Positions 51,135 to 59,683 of a DNA stretch of 64,000 bases are shown here, in pieces. Every line of letters begins with the position of its first letter. Position 1 is the first letter of the stretch. The DNA comes from Chitinophaga sp. (lineage in GTDB: Bacteria > Bacteroidota > Bacteroidia > Chitinophagales > Chitinophagaceae): positions 496,001 to 560,000 of the forward strand of contig NZ_JAGHZS010000010.1 of assembly GCF_017745275.1 (NCBI RefSeq). Direction: 5' to 3'. The position numbers and the translations under genes are program-made. The notes under the pieces were generated by a model. It saw only the letters and a list, made by a program, of their open reading frames with translations. It searched no databases and was not told the origin of the DNA.

Positions 51135-52211
51135 ATGGAAAAAGGGATCACCATTCACTATCAACCGCAGTTACCGATACATCCCAGGCCCATCGCTATT
51201 ATCGGGGCAGGAGGCATTGTAGGAGGCGCCCATTTGCCCGCCTATCAGAAAGCCGGCTGGCAGGTGGTGGCCATTTGTGATCCCATGATAGAGAAAGCGC
51301 AGCAACTGGCCGATACGTTTCATATTTCACAGGTATACGATAATGTGGCACAACTGGTAGCACAGGCGCTGGAGGAGGTGATCTTTGATATTGCGGTTCC
51401 TGCATCGGTGTTGCCGGGTATTCTCGAACAACTGCCTCCACGGGCGGTAGTGCTCATGCAAAAGCCCATGGGAGAAGACATTGCAGGCGCCGACCGCATC
51501 CTGCAACTATGCCGTGAAAAAGAATTTACCGCCGCCGTTAATTTCCAGATGCGCTTTATACCTGCTGTGATGGCGGCAAAAGACATGATCAACCAGGGGC
51601 TCATTGGCACCCTCCACGATATGGAAATCCGGATGAACATCTACCATCCCTGGCATCTCTGGGAGTTTTTATTCGGTATCCCCCGCATGGAAATGTTGTA
51701 TCACAGTATCCACTACATGGATCTCCTGCGTTACTTTTTGGGAGAACCGAAAAGCGTATATGCGAAGACGGTAAAGCATCCCAAAATGATGCAGCTGGCA
51801 TCTACGCGTTCTGTGATTATGCTGGAATATGATGAAGCTGTAAGGGCGTTTATTAATACCAATCATGGCCACGAGTTTGGCTTGAAATACCAGGATTCGT
51901 TTATTAAATGGGAAGGTACCAAAGGTGCGATCAGGACTACGCTTGGACTGAACATCGATTACCCGCACGGGGTGCCGGATACATTTGAATACGTGTTGCT
52001 GGATGGAAATAAAACGCCGGAATGGCAATCGGTGCAACTGGAAGGCACCTGGATGCCCGATGCTTTCGGGGCGTCTATGGCCAACCTGATGTGTTATGCA
52101 GAAGGATCGGCGCCGGTTTTAATCAATCATATTAACAGTGCCTATAAGACCATGCAGGTAGTGGAAGCAGCCTATGCTTCCAGTGATGCAGGAGGTACAT
52201 TGGTCGGATAA
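51135..52211 (+). CDS. Gfo/Idh/MocA-family NAD(P)-dependent oxidoreductase
   Basis: A 358-residue dehydrogenase. The Rossmann motif is at G24-A-G26-G-I-V-G (PIAIIGAGGIVGGAHLPAY). The EKP motif is Q109-K110-P111, so the catalytic Lys is kept while Glu is Gln. The active-site pair is seen in YHSIHYMDLLRYF (H..D). It probably oxidises a free sugar or sugar acid at C1 or C3, the first step of the pathway completed by the next two genes. It is the first gene of a seven-gene operon, divergent from an AraC regulator, 81 bases before the dehydratase. Confidence 0.88.
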   Translation: MEKGITIHYQPQLPIHPRPIAIIGAGGIVGGAHLPAYQKAGWQVVAICDPMIEKAQQLADTFHISQVYDNVAQLVAQALEEVIFDIAVPASVLPGILEQLPPRAVVLMQKPMGEDIAGADRILQLCREKEFTAAVNFQMRFIPAVMAAKDMINQGLIGTLHDMEIRMNIYHPWHLWEFLFGIPRMEMLYHSIHYMDLLRYFLGEPKSVYAKTVKHPKMMQLASTRSVIMLEYDEAVRAFINTNHGHEFGLKYQDSFIKWEGTKGAIRTTLGLNIDYPHGVPDTFEYVLLDGNKTPEWQSVQLEGTWMPDAFGASMANLMCYAEGSAPVLINHINSAYKTMQVVEAAYASSDAGGTLVG

Positions 52212-52292
52212 CAGCTACTTTATGGATGTCGTTGTAACAGTTGTTTGCACAACTGCAGGCATTCCTTTGCTTTCACTTAAAAAACGGATCAT

Positions 52293-54038
52293 ATGAATCA
52301 CCAGTTGAACAGGTATAGCCGGGTGCTTACACAGGATATCAGCCAGCCTTCCTCCCGTGCCATGCTGCATGGGGCGGGGCTTACCCGGGCAGACCTGGAG
52401 AAAGCCCAGGTAGGCATTGCCAGCGCGGGGTTTGAAGGGAACCCGTGTAACCTTCATCTGAATGAGTTGGCAGGCCTGGTAAAACAAGGCATCACGGAAG
52501 CCGGATTGGTAGGACTCATTTTTAACACCATCGGGGTGAGTGATGCGTTAACGATGGGGACTCCTGGTATGCGCTTTTCGCTGCCTTCGAGGGATATCAT
52601 TGCAGATTCCATAGAAACGGTGGTAAGTGCGCAGTGGTATGACGGACTGGTAACGGTGATGGGATGCGATAAAAATATGCCTGGCGCCGTGATGGCCATG
52701 TGTCGCCTGAACCGCCCGTCTATACTGGTGTATGGCGGTACCATCGGATCTGGTATTTATAAAGACAGGAAAATCAATGTGCTTTCTACTTTAGAGGCCT
52801 ATGGCGAACAGTTGGCAGGTAAGTTATCGCCTGCTGATTTTGAGGGAATTGTACAGAATGCTTGTCCCGGCGCAGGCGCCTGTGGTGGCATGTATACCGC
52901 CAATACCATGTCGGCCGCCATAGAAGCCATGGGGCTTAGTTTGCCTTACAGTGCTTCCAATCCTGCTCTCAGCGCTGAAAAGAAAAAGGAATGCCTGGCT
53001 GTGGGTGCTGCGCTGTATCGCCTGCTGGAAAAGGATCTGAAGCCACGGGATATTTTAACGAAAGCCTCTTTTGAAAATGCTATCCGGTTGGTGATGGTGT
53101 TGGGAGGCTCTACCAACGCGGTACTACACCTGATTGCCATTGCGCGTGCCGCAGAAATAGCGCTGGAGTTATCAGATTTTCAGCGCATCAGCGATGAAAC
53201 GCCGTTGCTGGCAGATTTGAAGCCCAGTGGAAAATACCTGATGGAAGATGTACACCTGGCAGGGGGAATTCCCGCTATCATGAAAACGTTATTGGAAGAT
53301 GGATTACTCGATGGTAGCTGCCTCACTGTGACCGGCGCCACGTTGGCAGAAAACTTACGGGATGTGGCCCCATTGGGGGCTACGCAGGGCATCCTTTATC
53401 CCATGAGCCAGCCGCTGAAACGTAACGGTCATTTACAAATATTATATGGTAACCTGGCGCCGCAGGGCGCAGTTGCTAAAATTACCGGCAAAGAAGGCGA
53501 AACATTTGAAGGCCCCGCCAAAGTTTTTGATGGGGAGTTTGCGGCTATTGCCGCGATAGAGCAGCAGGAAGTAGCGCCCGGCGCAGTGGTAGTAATTCGT
53601 TACGAAGGCCCCAGGGGAGGCCCGGGGATGCCGGAAATGCTGAAAGTAACTGCCGCACTGGTAGGTGCGGGACTGAGCAAAAGTGTGGCGGTGATTACCG
53701 ACGGTCGTTTTTCCGGCGGCACGCATGGATTTGTTATCGGGCATATTACGCCTGAAGCCTATGATGGCGGGCTGATTGCATTAATACAGGATGGAGATAT
53801 TATTTCAATAGATGCCATCCGCAATGAGATTAATGTAGCGTTGGGTGAAGCCGAGATCCTGCAGCGGAAATCTGAATGGCAGCCGCCGGCACTGAAGTAT
53901 TGCAAAGGGATCCTGTATAAATACAGCCTGACGGTTTCATCGGCCACAGAAGGCTGTGTAACTGATGAAGGACCCTGGCTGCGTATACTGGAAGCCTGGC
54001 ATGCAAAACAATCGTCTCATGATACACCCATTGACTGA
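52293..54038 (+). CDS. IlvD/Edd-family dehydratase (sugar-acid or dihydroxy-acid dehydratase)
   Basis: A 581-residue iron-sulfur dehydratase. Cluster cysteines are C52 (GNPCNLHL), C125 (MGCDKNMPG) and C197 (GAGACGGMYTANTM), with K127 at the usual carbamylated-lysine position. FSLPSRDIIADSIE and VITDGRFSGGTHGFVIGHITPEA are typical of dihydroxy-acid dehydratases with a [2Fe-2S] cluster, as are the sugar-acid dehydratases for arabinonate or xylonate in the same family. The neighbours (a lactonase-like amidohydrolase, an oxidoreductase, a rhamnosidase) favour a sugar acid such as L-rhamnonate or L-fuconate; a second valine/isoleucine pathway DHAD cannot be excluded. The stop overlaps the next gene. 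Confidence 0.88.
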   Translation: MNHQLNRYSRVLTQDISQPSSRAMLHGAGLTRADLEKAQVGIASAGFEGNPCNLHLNELAGLVKQGITEAGLVGLIFNTIGVSDALTMGTPGMRFSLPSRDIIADSIETVVSAQWYDGLVTVMGCDKNMPGAVMAMCRLNRPSILVYGGTIGSGIYKDRKINVLSTLEAYGEQLAGKLSPADFEGIVQNACPGAGACGGMYTANTMSAAIEAMGLSLPYSASNPALSAEKKKECLAVGAALYRLLEKDLKPRDILTKASFENAIRLVMVLGGSTNAVLHLIAIARAAEIALELSDFQRISDETPLLADLKPSGKYLMEDVHLAGGIPAIMKTLLEDGLLDGSCLTVTGATLAENLRDVAPLGATQGILYPMSQPLKRNGHLQILYGNLAPQGAVAKITGKEGETFEGPAKVFDGEFAAIAAIEQQEVAPGAVVVIRYEGPRGGPGMPEMLKVTAALVGAGLSKSVAVITDGRFSGGTHGFVIGHITPEAYDGGLIALIQDGDIISIDAIRNEINVALGEAEILQRKSEWQPPALKYCKGILYKYSLTVSSATEGCVTDEGPWLRILEAWHAKQSSHDTPID

Positions 54039-54879
54039 CATACCCATTACAGACAGCCATGTGCATCTGTGGGATCCGCAGCAGTTGGAGTATCCATGGC
54101 TGCAGGAATTCCCGTATATCCACCGCCGTTATACCATGGCCGATTACCGGCAGGCCACAGAGGGAGTCAATGTTAGCAGCGTAGTATTTGTGCAGGCGGC
54201 CTGCCGCCCGGACCAATACCTGCGTGAAATAGATTTCGTGATGCAACAGGCGCAAACCGATGAGCGGATCCGGGGCATCGTAGCTTATGCGCCATTGGAA
54301 CAAGGCCGCTCTGTGCGAAACGTCTTTACGTTGCTGGCCGCCAATCCGCTGGTAAAAGGTATCAGGAGGATGTACGATGACGATCCCTCCCTGTGTTGTA
54401 GCAGTGCTTACCTGGATGCGGTGCAATTGTTGCCGGAATATGGCTGGTCGCTCGATATCAGCGCAAAGCCGGCATCATTGCCCGCTACAGCAAAAATGAC
54501 GGCCGCCTGCCCGGACACCGTTTTTATACTGGATCATCTCGGAAAACCGGATATCAAAGGCAATGGACTGGATGCATTCAAAAGAAATATAGATCAACTG
54601 GCCGCTTTCCCAAATGTGTACGCCAAATTATCCGGGCTGATCACAGAAGCGGATCCTATTCACTGGACACCAACACTATTAGCACCATATATCAACCATG
54701 CCATCAGCTGCTTCGGGTATGAACGGCTGCTGTTTGGCAGCGACTGGCCCGTAGTATTGCTGGCTGGTACATATCATCAATGGCTGGATGCACTACTCAC
54801 AGTGCTAACCAACACGGGCACACGAAAAGAACTGGCTGGCTTATTTCATGAAAATGCGCAACGCATTTATCGGCTCTGA
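54019..54879 (+). CDS. COG3618-type amidohydrolase, probable sugar-lactone hydrolase
   Basis: A 286-residue TIM-barrel metal hydrolase. The metal-binding pair is H14-V-H16 in ITDSHVHLWDP, a further His is in FILDHLGKPDI and the catalytic Asp in LLFGSDWPVVLL. These are hallmarks of the L-rhamnono-gamma-lactonase/L-fucono-lactonase group, which opens the lactone made by a sugar dehydrogenase. The ATG at 54019 overlaps the dehydratase gene by 20 bases; one at 54001 is also possible. With the flanking genes it would form dehydrogenase, lactonase and dehydratase of an oxidative sugar route. Confidence 0.88.
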   Translation: MIHPLTDIPITDSHVHLWDPQQLEYPWLQEFPYIHRRYTMADYRQATEGVNVSSVVFVQAACRPDQYLREIDFVMQQAQTDERIRGIVAYAPLEQGRSVRNVFTLLAANPLVKGIRRMYDDDPSLCCSSAYLDAVQLLPEYGWSLDISAKPASLPATAKMTAACPDTVFILDHLGKPDIKGNGLDAFKRNIDQLAAFPNVYAKLSGLITEADPIHWTPTLLAPYINHAISCFGYERLLFGSDWPVVLLAGTYHQWLDALLTVLTNTGTRKELAGLFHENAQRIYRL

Positions 54880-54946
54880 GTAAGACATCACCTGTATTTC
54901 AAGCATTACGCAAAGCGCAACAACCACCGTTATTAATTACTATGTT

Positions 54947-57900
54947 ATGACCAGGATCCACACCAGGCGGGCACTGTACCTGCATGTATCACATTGCTGT
55001 TTATTACTGTTGATGGGTATGCTACTATTTGCGATCCCATTGGCGGCGCAAACCGGTACCATATCCGGTAGAGTGAATGACGAGAAAAATAATCCGCTGC
55101 CCGGTGTTACCGTAACGGTAAAAGGCACCACCACCGGCGTTCAGACAAACGCCGAAGGGCAGTATGTTTTAAAAGTTCCGGGCACCGAAAGTGTGCTCCT
55201 CTTTTCCGCTATCGGGTATACCACTCAGGAAATACGATGTGGCGGAAGAACAGTGGTCAATGTTTCATTAGCAGAGGTATCCACTGCGCTGGGAGAAGTA
55301 GTGGTAGTAGGGTATGGTACACAAAAGAGAGTGAACCTTACCGGCGCAGTGGCCACCATTAATGGCAGGGAGCTGGAAAAGCAACCGGTTGCCAACCTGA
55401 CCAACAGCATCGCAGGCCGCTTACCCGGCGTTATTGCCACCAATCCCAGCGGAAAACCCGGCAGCGGTTCCATCCTGCAGATCCGTGGACTCAGTACGCT
55501 GAACGACAATACGCCACTCATTGTGGTAGATGGCGTGGTACGCAATACCATGGAGGATATTGATCCGGCAGATGTAGCCAGCTTTTCTGTATTGAAAGAT
55601 GCTTCCGCTGCCGCTGTATATGGCGCCCGCGCAGCCAACGGGGTATTCCTCATCACCACCAAACGCGGCAGAACAGGAAAGCCCACCATCAGCTATTCCG
55701 GTATGGCCGGCATCCAGCAGCCTACCGGGTATCCAAAGATTATGAGCCCTTACGACTATGCGCTTTTCCGCAACCAGGCATTGAAAAACCAGGGCAGTCA
55801 GCCTGTGTTTACGGATGCAGAACTGGCAGATTTTAAATCCGGAAAAACAGGCACCGACTGGTACAAGGAAACGTTCCGGAAAAACAGCCCGCAAACCAAA
55901 CATCATTTGTCGGTCAACGGCGGATCCGGCGCGGTGCGTTATTTCGCTTCACTCGGTTATACCGACCAGGAAGGGATGTACAGACATATCAACTACCGGC
56001 GCTACAACTTCCGCGCAAATATGGATGCGGATATCACCAAAACACTGACCGTATCCATCAATCTTTCCGGAGAACAGGGAATGACCTCCACACCCGGTTA
56101 TGATGAGTTTTTCATTTTTGCCGAAGCGCTGCGTACCCGGCCAGATGTGCCGGCCTATACACCACATGGCCGCCCCTTTAATGCCAATGGTCCCCATCCG
56201 GTGCAGATTGTAGACGGCTCCGGCTACCGGCATACCACGGATAACCAGTACGCAGGTACGATTTCTTTTGAACAGCAACTGCCTTTTATCACGAAAGGAT
56301 TATCACTGAAAGGAATGGCCGCCGTAATTAAAGACCACCTGTTCGATAAGTATTTTTCCATCCCTTACCTGTTGTATAACGAAGATAACCAGGGTAACGT
56401 TACCGGTACCAAAGCCGTAGGCCAACCACCCGCACTAACGGAAACGTATACACCGATGACAACTACCAACTATAATATCTCCTTAAATTATGCAAGGACA
56501 TTTGACCGTCACACCGTAGGTGCGTTGCTGTTATACGAGCAATACGGCATCCAGGGAGATCAGTTGCAGGCTACGAAAGCAGACTTCCCCAATACGCTGC
56601 GGGATGAATTGTATTACAGCGGTCCGGCTAACCAGAGCATCACCGGCACCGGTATTTTGCAGGATGCCCGCCGAAGCGTGGTAGGTCGTGTAAACTATGC
56701 TTACCACGACAAGTACCTGCTGGAAGGCTCTTTCCGATATGATGGTTCTTACCGCTTCCCGGCTGACCATCGTTTCGGCTTCTTCCCGGGCATATCTGCC
56801 GGCTGGAGAATCTCTGAAGAATCCTTCTTTAAAAATGCCAGTGCACTCAGTTTCGTTAATAACCTGAAACTGCGTGTATCCAGGGGCGTTATAGGTAACG
56901 ACCGGGTCAGTGCCTTCCAGTTCCAGGATATCTATAATATCAATTCCAGCAGCGGCCCTGTTATGGATGGAAAGGCGGTGTCTTCCCTGAATTATGGCGT
57001 ATATCCTAATACCGGTATCACCTGGGAAAAGCAGGATAACAACAATATCGGCCTGGATGCGGAGTTATGGAAAGGACTGCTGGGCATTGAGTTCGATTAT
57101 TTTTCCCGTGTAACAAAAGATATCCTCTGGAGCCGCGTGCGCTCGGTGCCTGCCACTTTTGGCCGTAGCCTGCCGGCAGAAAATTATGCACAAATGAAAA
57201 GCCACGGCTGGGAACTGAGTTTGTATCACCATAACAACATTGGCCCGGTGAACTATGATATCCGCCTTTCCGGCAGTTTTGCCACCAATAAAGTCACACA
57301 AATCGATGACCCGGCCAATGCCCTGGATTTCCAGAAACAAATGAACCGCCCGCTGGGTTTTGTGGCGGGATACCATGCCCTCGGCATTTTTAAAAGCCAA
57401 AAAGATGCAGATAACTGGTACGGGGGTACGCAGTTTGGCCAGCATACCTTAGCCGGCGATATTCAATATGCGGATTTGAATAATGATGGAAAGATAGATG
57501 CCAAAGACCAGGAAATTCTTTCTCCCTATGGCAATACCCCGCGCATCATGTACGGTCTTGCAGCAGGCCTGGGCTATAAAGGATTTGATCTTCACCTGCT
57601 GATACAGGGCGCTGCGCAGCGCACCTTCATGCTGCAGGGCGATGCCAGAACCATGTTCACCAACAGTGAAGGCAACAGCTTCGCCTACCTGGCCGACAGC
57701 TGGACGGCGGATAATCCCAATGCCAGGTTCCCACTGGCATGGATTGGTGGCCGCTCTATGAATAACCGCGATTCGGAAATATGGCTGCGTAAAGCCGGCT
57801 ATGCCCGGTTGAAATCCATCGATCTCGGCTACAACTTCGCCCATACTTTGCTGAAACAAACAGGCATACAACGGTTACGGTTATACGTATCTGCCTTTAA

Positions 57901-58015
57901 CCTGTTTACCTGGAGCCAGTTGAAAGAATTTGATCCGGAAGCGGTGACCAGGGGCGCCGGTGGCTACTATCCACAGCAAAAGAATTTTAACGCAGGTATT
58001 GACCTTACTTTTTAA
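54947..58015 (+). CDS. SusC/RagA-type TonB-linked outer membrane receptor
   Basis: A 1022-residue transporter. The signal peptide ends at PLAAQ (residue 35). The carboxypeptidase-regulatory-like domain covers about 37-110 (VNDEKNNPLPGVTVTVKG), the TonB-box-like LGEVVVVGYGTQKRVNLTGAV about 118-138, the plug about 120-240 (NTPLIVVDGVVRN; VLKDASAAAVYGARAANGVFLITT), and the barrel ends in NAGIDLTF. No STN domain is present, in keeping with AraC rather than sigma/FecR control. It is 67 bases after the lactonase gene and 10 bases before susD, so uptake is coupled to catabolism in one operon. The likely cargo is a rhamnose-containing oligosaccharide. Confidence 0.95.
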   Translation: MTRIHTRRALYLHVSHCCLLLLMGMLLFAIPLAAQTGTISGRVNDEKNNPLPGVTVTVKGTTTGVQTNAEGQYVLKVPGTESVLLFSAIGYTTQEIRCGGRTVVNVSLAEVSTALGEVVVVGYGTQKRVNLTGAVATINGRELEKQPVANLTNSIAGRLPGVIATNPSGKPGSGSILQIRGLSTLNDNTPLIVVDGVVRNTMEDIDPADVASFSVLKDASAAAVYGARAANGVFLITTKRGRTGKPTISYSGMAGIQQPTGYPKIMSPYDYALFRNQALKNQGSQPVFTDAELADFKSGKTGTDWYKETFRKNSPQTKHHLSVNGGSGAVRYFASLGYTDQEGMYRHINYRRYNFRANMDADITKTLTVSINLSGEQGMTSTPGYDEFFIFAEALRTRPDVPAYTPHGRPFNANGPHPVQIVDGSGYRHTTDNQYAGTISFEQQLPFITKGLSLKGMAAVIKDHLFDKYFSIPYLLYNEDNQGNVTGTKAVGQPPALTETYTPMTTTNYNISLNYARTFDRHTVGALLLYEQYGIQGDQLQATKADFPNTLRDELYYSGPANQSITGTGILQDARRSVVGRVNYAYHDKYLLEGSFRYDGSYRFPADHRFGFFPGISAGWRISEESFFKNASALSFVNNLKLRVSRGVIGNDRVSAFQFQDIYNINSSSGPVMDGKAVSSLNYGVYPNTGITWEKQDNNNIGLDAELWKGLLGIEFDYFSRVTKDILWSRVRSVPATFGRSLPAENYAQMKSHGWELSLYHHNNIGPVNYDIRLSGSFATNKVTQIDDPANALDFQKQMNRPLGFVAGYHALGIFKSQKDADNWYGGTQFGQHTLAGDIQYADLNNDGKIDAKDQEILSPYGNTPRIMYGLAAGLGYKGFDLHLLIQGAAQRTFMLQGDARTMFTNSEGNSFAYLADSWTADNPNARFPLAWIGGRSMNNRDSEIWLRKAGYARLKSIDLGYNFAHTLLKQTGIQRLRLYVSAFNLFTWSQLKEFDPEAVTRGAGGYYPQQKNFNAGIDLTF

Positions 58016-58025
58016 ACTGAGTGCC

Positions 58026-59681
58026 ATGAAACGTTATCATCTTCACTATCTATATATTTTGTTATCACTGGCTTGTATGGCCTGTGGCAAAAACTTCCTC
58101 GATCCGCGCAACCCGGATGCCATTACGCCTGAAGAAGCATTGCATGATGCGGGACTAACAGAGCTGATTGTGAACGGCATTTACAACGACCTGTTGGGCT
58201 GGAACCGCAATTTGTACATCGCCACCACGGATGCTACCGATGAAGCAAGAACGAACTATCCCAGCGAAGCAGCGTGGCAGGTACTAAGGGGCGACTGGGA
58301 TGCCACCAGTAATCCGATGGACGTATGGGGCAACCTGTACGCCAGCATCCGGAAAGCCAACGAGTTTTTATCGAAGATAGATGGCGCCACCATTGACGAT
58401 GCCAACCGCAGGCGACTTAAAGCAGAAGTACGCTTCCTGAGAGCCTTCCAGTATTTTAACCTGGTGAAAAGATATGGCGGCGTGCCACTGATCACGAAAC
58501 CACAAAGTTTAACTGACGACCTGCAGGTAAGCCGGAATAGCCTGACTGAATGCTTCACTTTTATTACCACAGAATTAGACGCAGCTGCTGCGGATCTTCC
58601 GGGGCAGGCACCCCGGGGAAAAGCCGGTAAAGGTGCCGCACTGGCGCTGAAAGCCAGGACGCTGCTGTATGAGGCAAGCCCGCTATACAATGAAAAAAAG
58701 GATGCTTCCCTGTGGAAACAAGCCGCTGATGCAGCAAAGGCTGTTATGAACCTGGATCAATATAGCCTGTATCCGGATATAAAACAGCTGTGGCAGGATA
58801 TGTCTGCCAACAACAAAGAACCCATCTTTGAAGTACAATATAAAATGCCGGAGAAATACCATGGCTGGGATGCGATGTTATCGCCATTGGTCATTGCCAA
58901 CGGAGACGCCGGTCATGTGTCGCCCCTGCAGGAACTGATCAACGCGTTTCCCATGAAAAACGGGAAACGCATTACAGACGCCGGCAGCGGCTTTGACGCC
59001 GCTAACCCATACGTTGGCAGGGACGATCGCTTTTATGCGGATATAGGCTATAATGGTGCGAAAAGAAAGGGTATGCTGGGTGGTACTCTCACAGAGATCA
59101 CCCTGCTCATCTACAAAGGCGGCCGTGATTATGATTCTGTAGCCTCTTCACAGGTATATAATACCATTACCGGTTATTATACCCTGAAGATGGCAGATCA
59201 ATCCAATACCATCTATACCTGGGGCTATGGAAGCGTGCAGCCATGGCTGGAAATCCGTTATGCTGAAATATTGCTCAACTATGCGGAAGCGCAAAACGAA
59301 GCGCTCTCCACACCGGATGCCAGTGTGTACGATGCCCTGAATACGCTTCGGAAACGCGCCGGTATTCAAAACAACCTGGTACCTGGCACACTCGATAAGA
59401 ATGCCATGCGTGACCTGATTGTGAACGAACGCTACGTGGAATTTTGTTTCGAAAATCAGCGCTACTGGGATCTGCGCCGATGGAAAACAGCGGTGAGCAC
59501 CCTTAATGGCAAAAAGGGAACCGGCATGGTGATCACCAAACAACCCAATGGCACTTTTTCTTACACTACCCAGCCGGTAGATCCACAGGCTGCAGTATTC
59601 TCAGAAAAAATGTATTTTATGCCTATTCCTTTTGATGAGATCAGCAAGAATAAAAAACTTGAACAGAACACCGGATGGTAA
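58026..59681 (+). CDS. SusD/RagB family surface lipoprotein
   Basis: A 551-residue binding lipoprotein. ATG 58026 directly precedes the signal peptide; the longer frame lies inside susC. Lipobox candidates are SLAC (C17) and CMAC (C20), followed by GKNFLDPRNPDAITPEEAL. SusD hallmarks: LKAEVRFLRAFQYFNLVKRYGGVPLI, the EIRYAEILLNYAEAQNEAL helix and the C-terminal ERYVEFCFENQRYWDLRRWK. The rhamnosidase gene starts 2 bases after the stop. Confidence 0.93.
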   Translation: MKRYHLHYLYILLSLACMACGKNFLDPRNPDAITPEEALHDAGLTELIVNGIYNDLLGWNRNLYIATTDATDEARTNYPSEAAWQVLRGDWDATSNPMDVWGNLYASIRKANEFLSKIDGATIDDANRRRLKAEVRFLRAFQYFNLVKRYGGVPLITKPQSLTDDLQVSRNSLTECFTFITTELDAAAADLPGQAPRGKAGKGAALALKARTLLYEASPLYNEKKDASLWKQAADAAKAVMNLDQYSLYPDIKQLWQDMSANNKEPIFEVQYKMPEKYHGWDAMLSPLVIANGDAGHVSPLQELINAFPMKNGKRITDAGSGFDAANPYVGRDDRFYADIGYNGAKRKGMLGGTLTEITLLIYKGGRDYDSVASSQVYNTITGYYTLKMADQSNTIYTWGYGSVQPWLEIRYAEILLNYAEAQNEALSTPDASVYDALNTLRKRAGIQNNLVPGTLDKNAMRDLIVNERYVEFCFENQRYWDLRRWKTAVSTLNGKKGTGMVITKQPNGTFSYTTQPVDPQAAVFSEKMYFMPIPFDEISKNKKLEQNTGW

Positions 59682-59683
59682 AA

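Noticed and set aside
50997..51164. N-terminal extension of the AraC regulator past ATG 50996
   Set aside because: It would overlap the start of the divergent oxidoreductase and shows no homology-like pattern; the cupin domain begins after residue 1 of the short form.
53830..54426. Minus-strand open frame across the dehydratase/lactonase junction
   Set aside because: Both plus-strand genes are well supported over this region; no start context or domain on the minus strand.
57960..58025. Upstream start of the SusD gene at 57960
   Set aside because: The extension lies inside SusC and places the signal peptide 22 residues from the N-terminus; ATG 58026 fits a lipoprotein.
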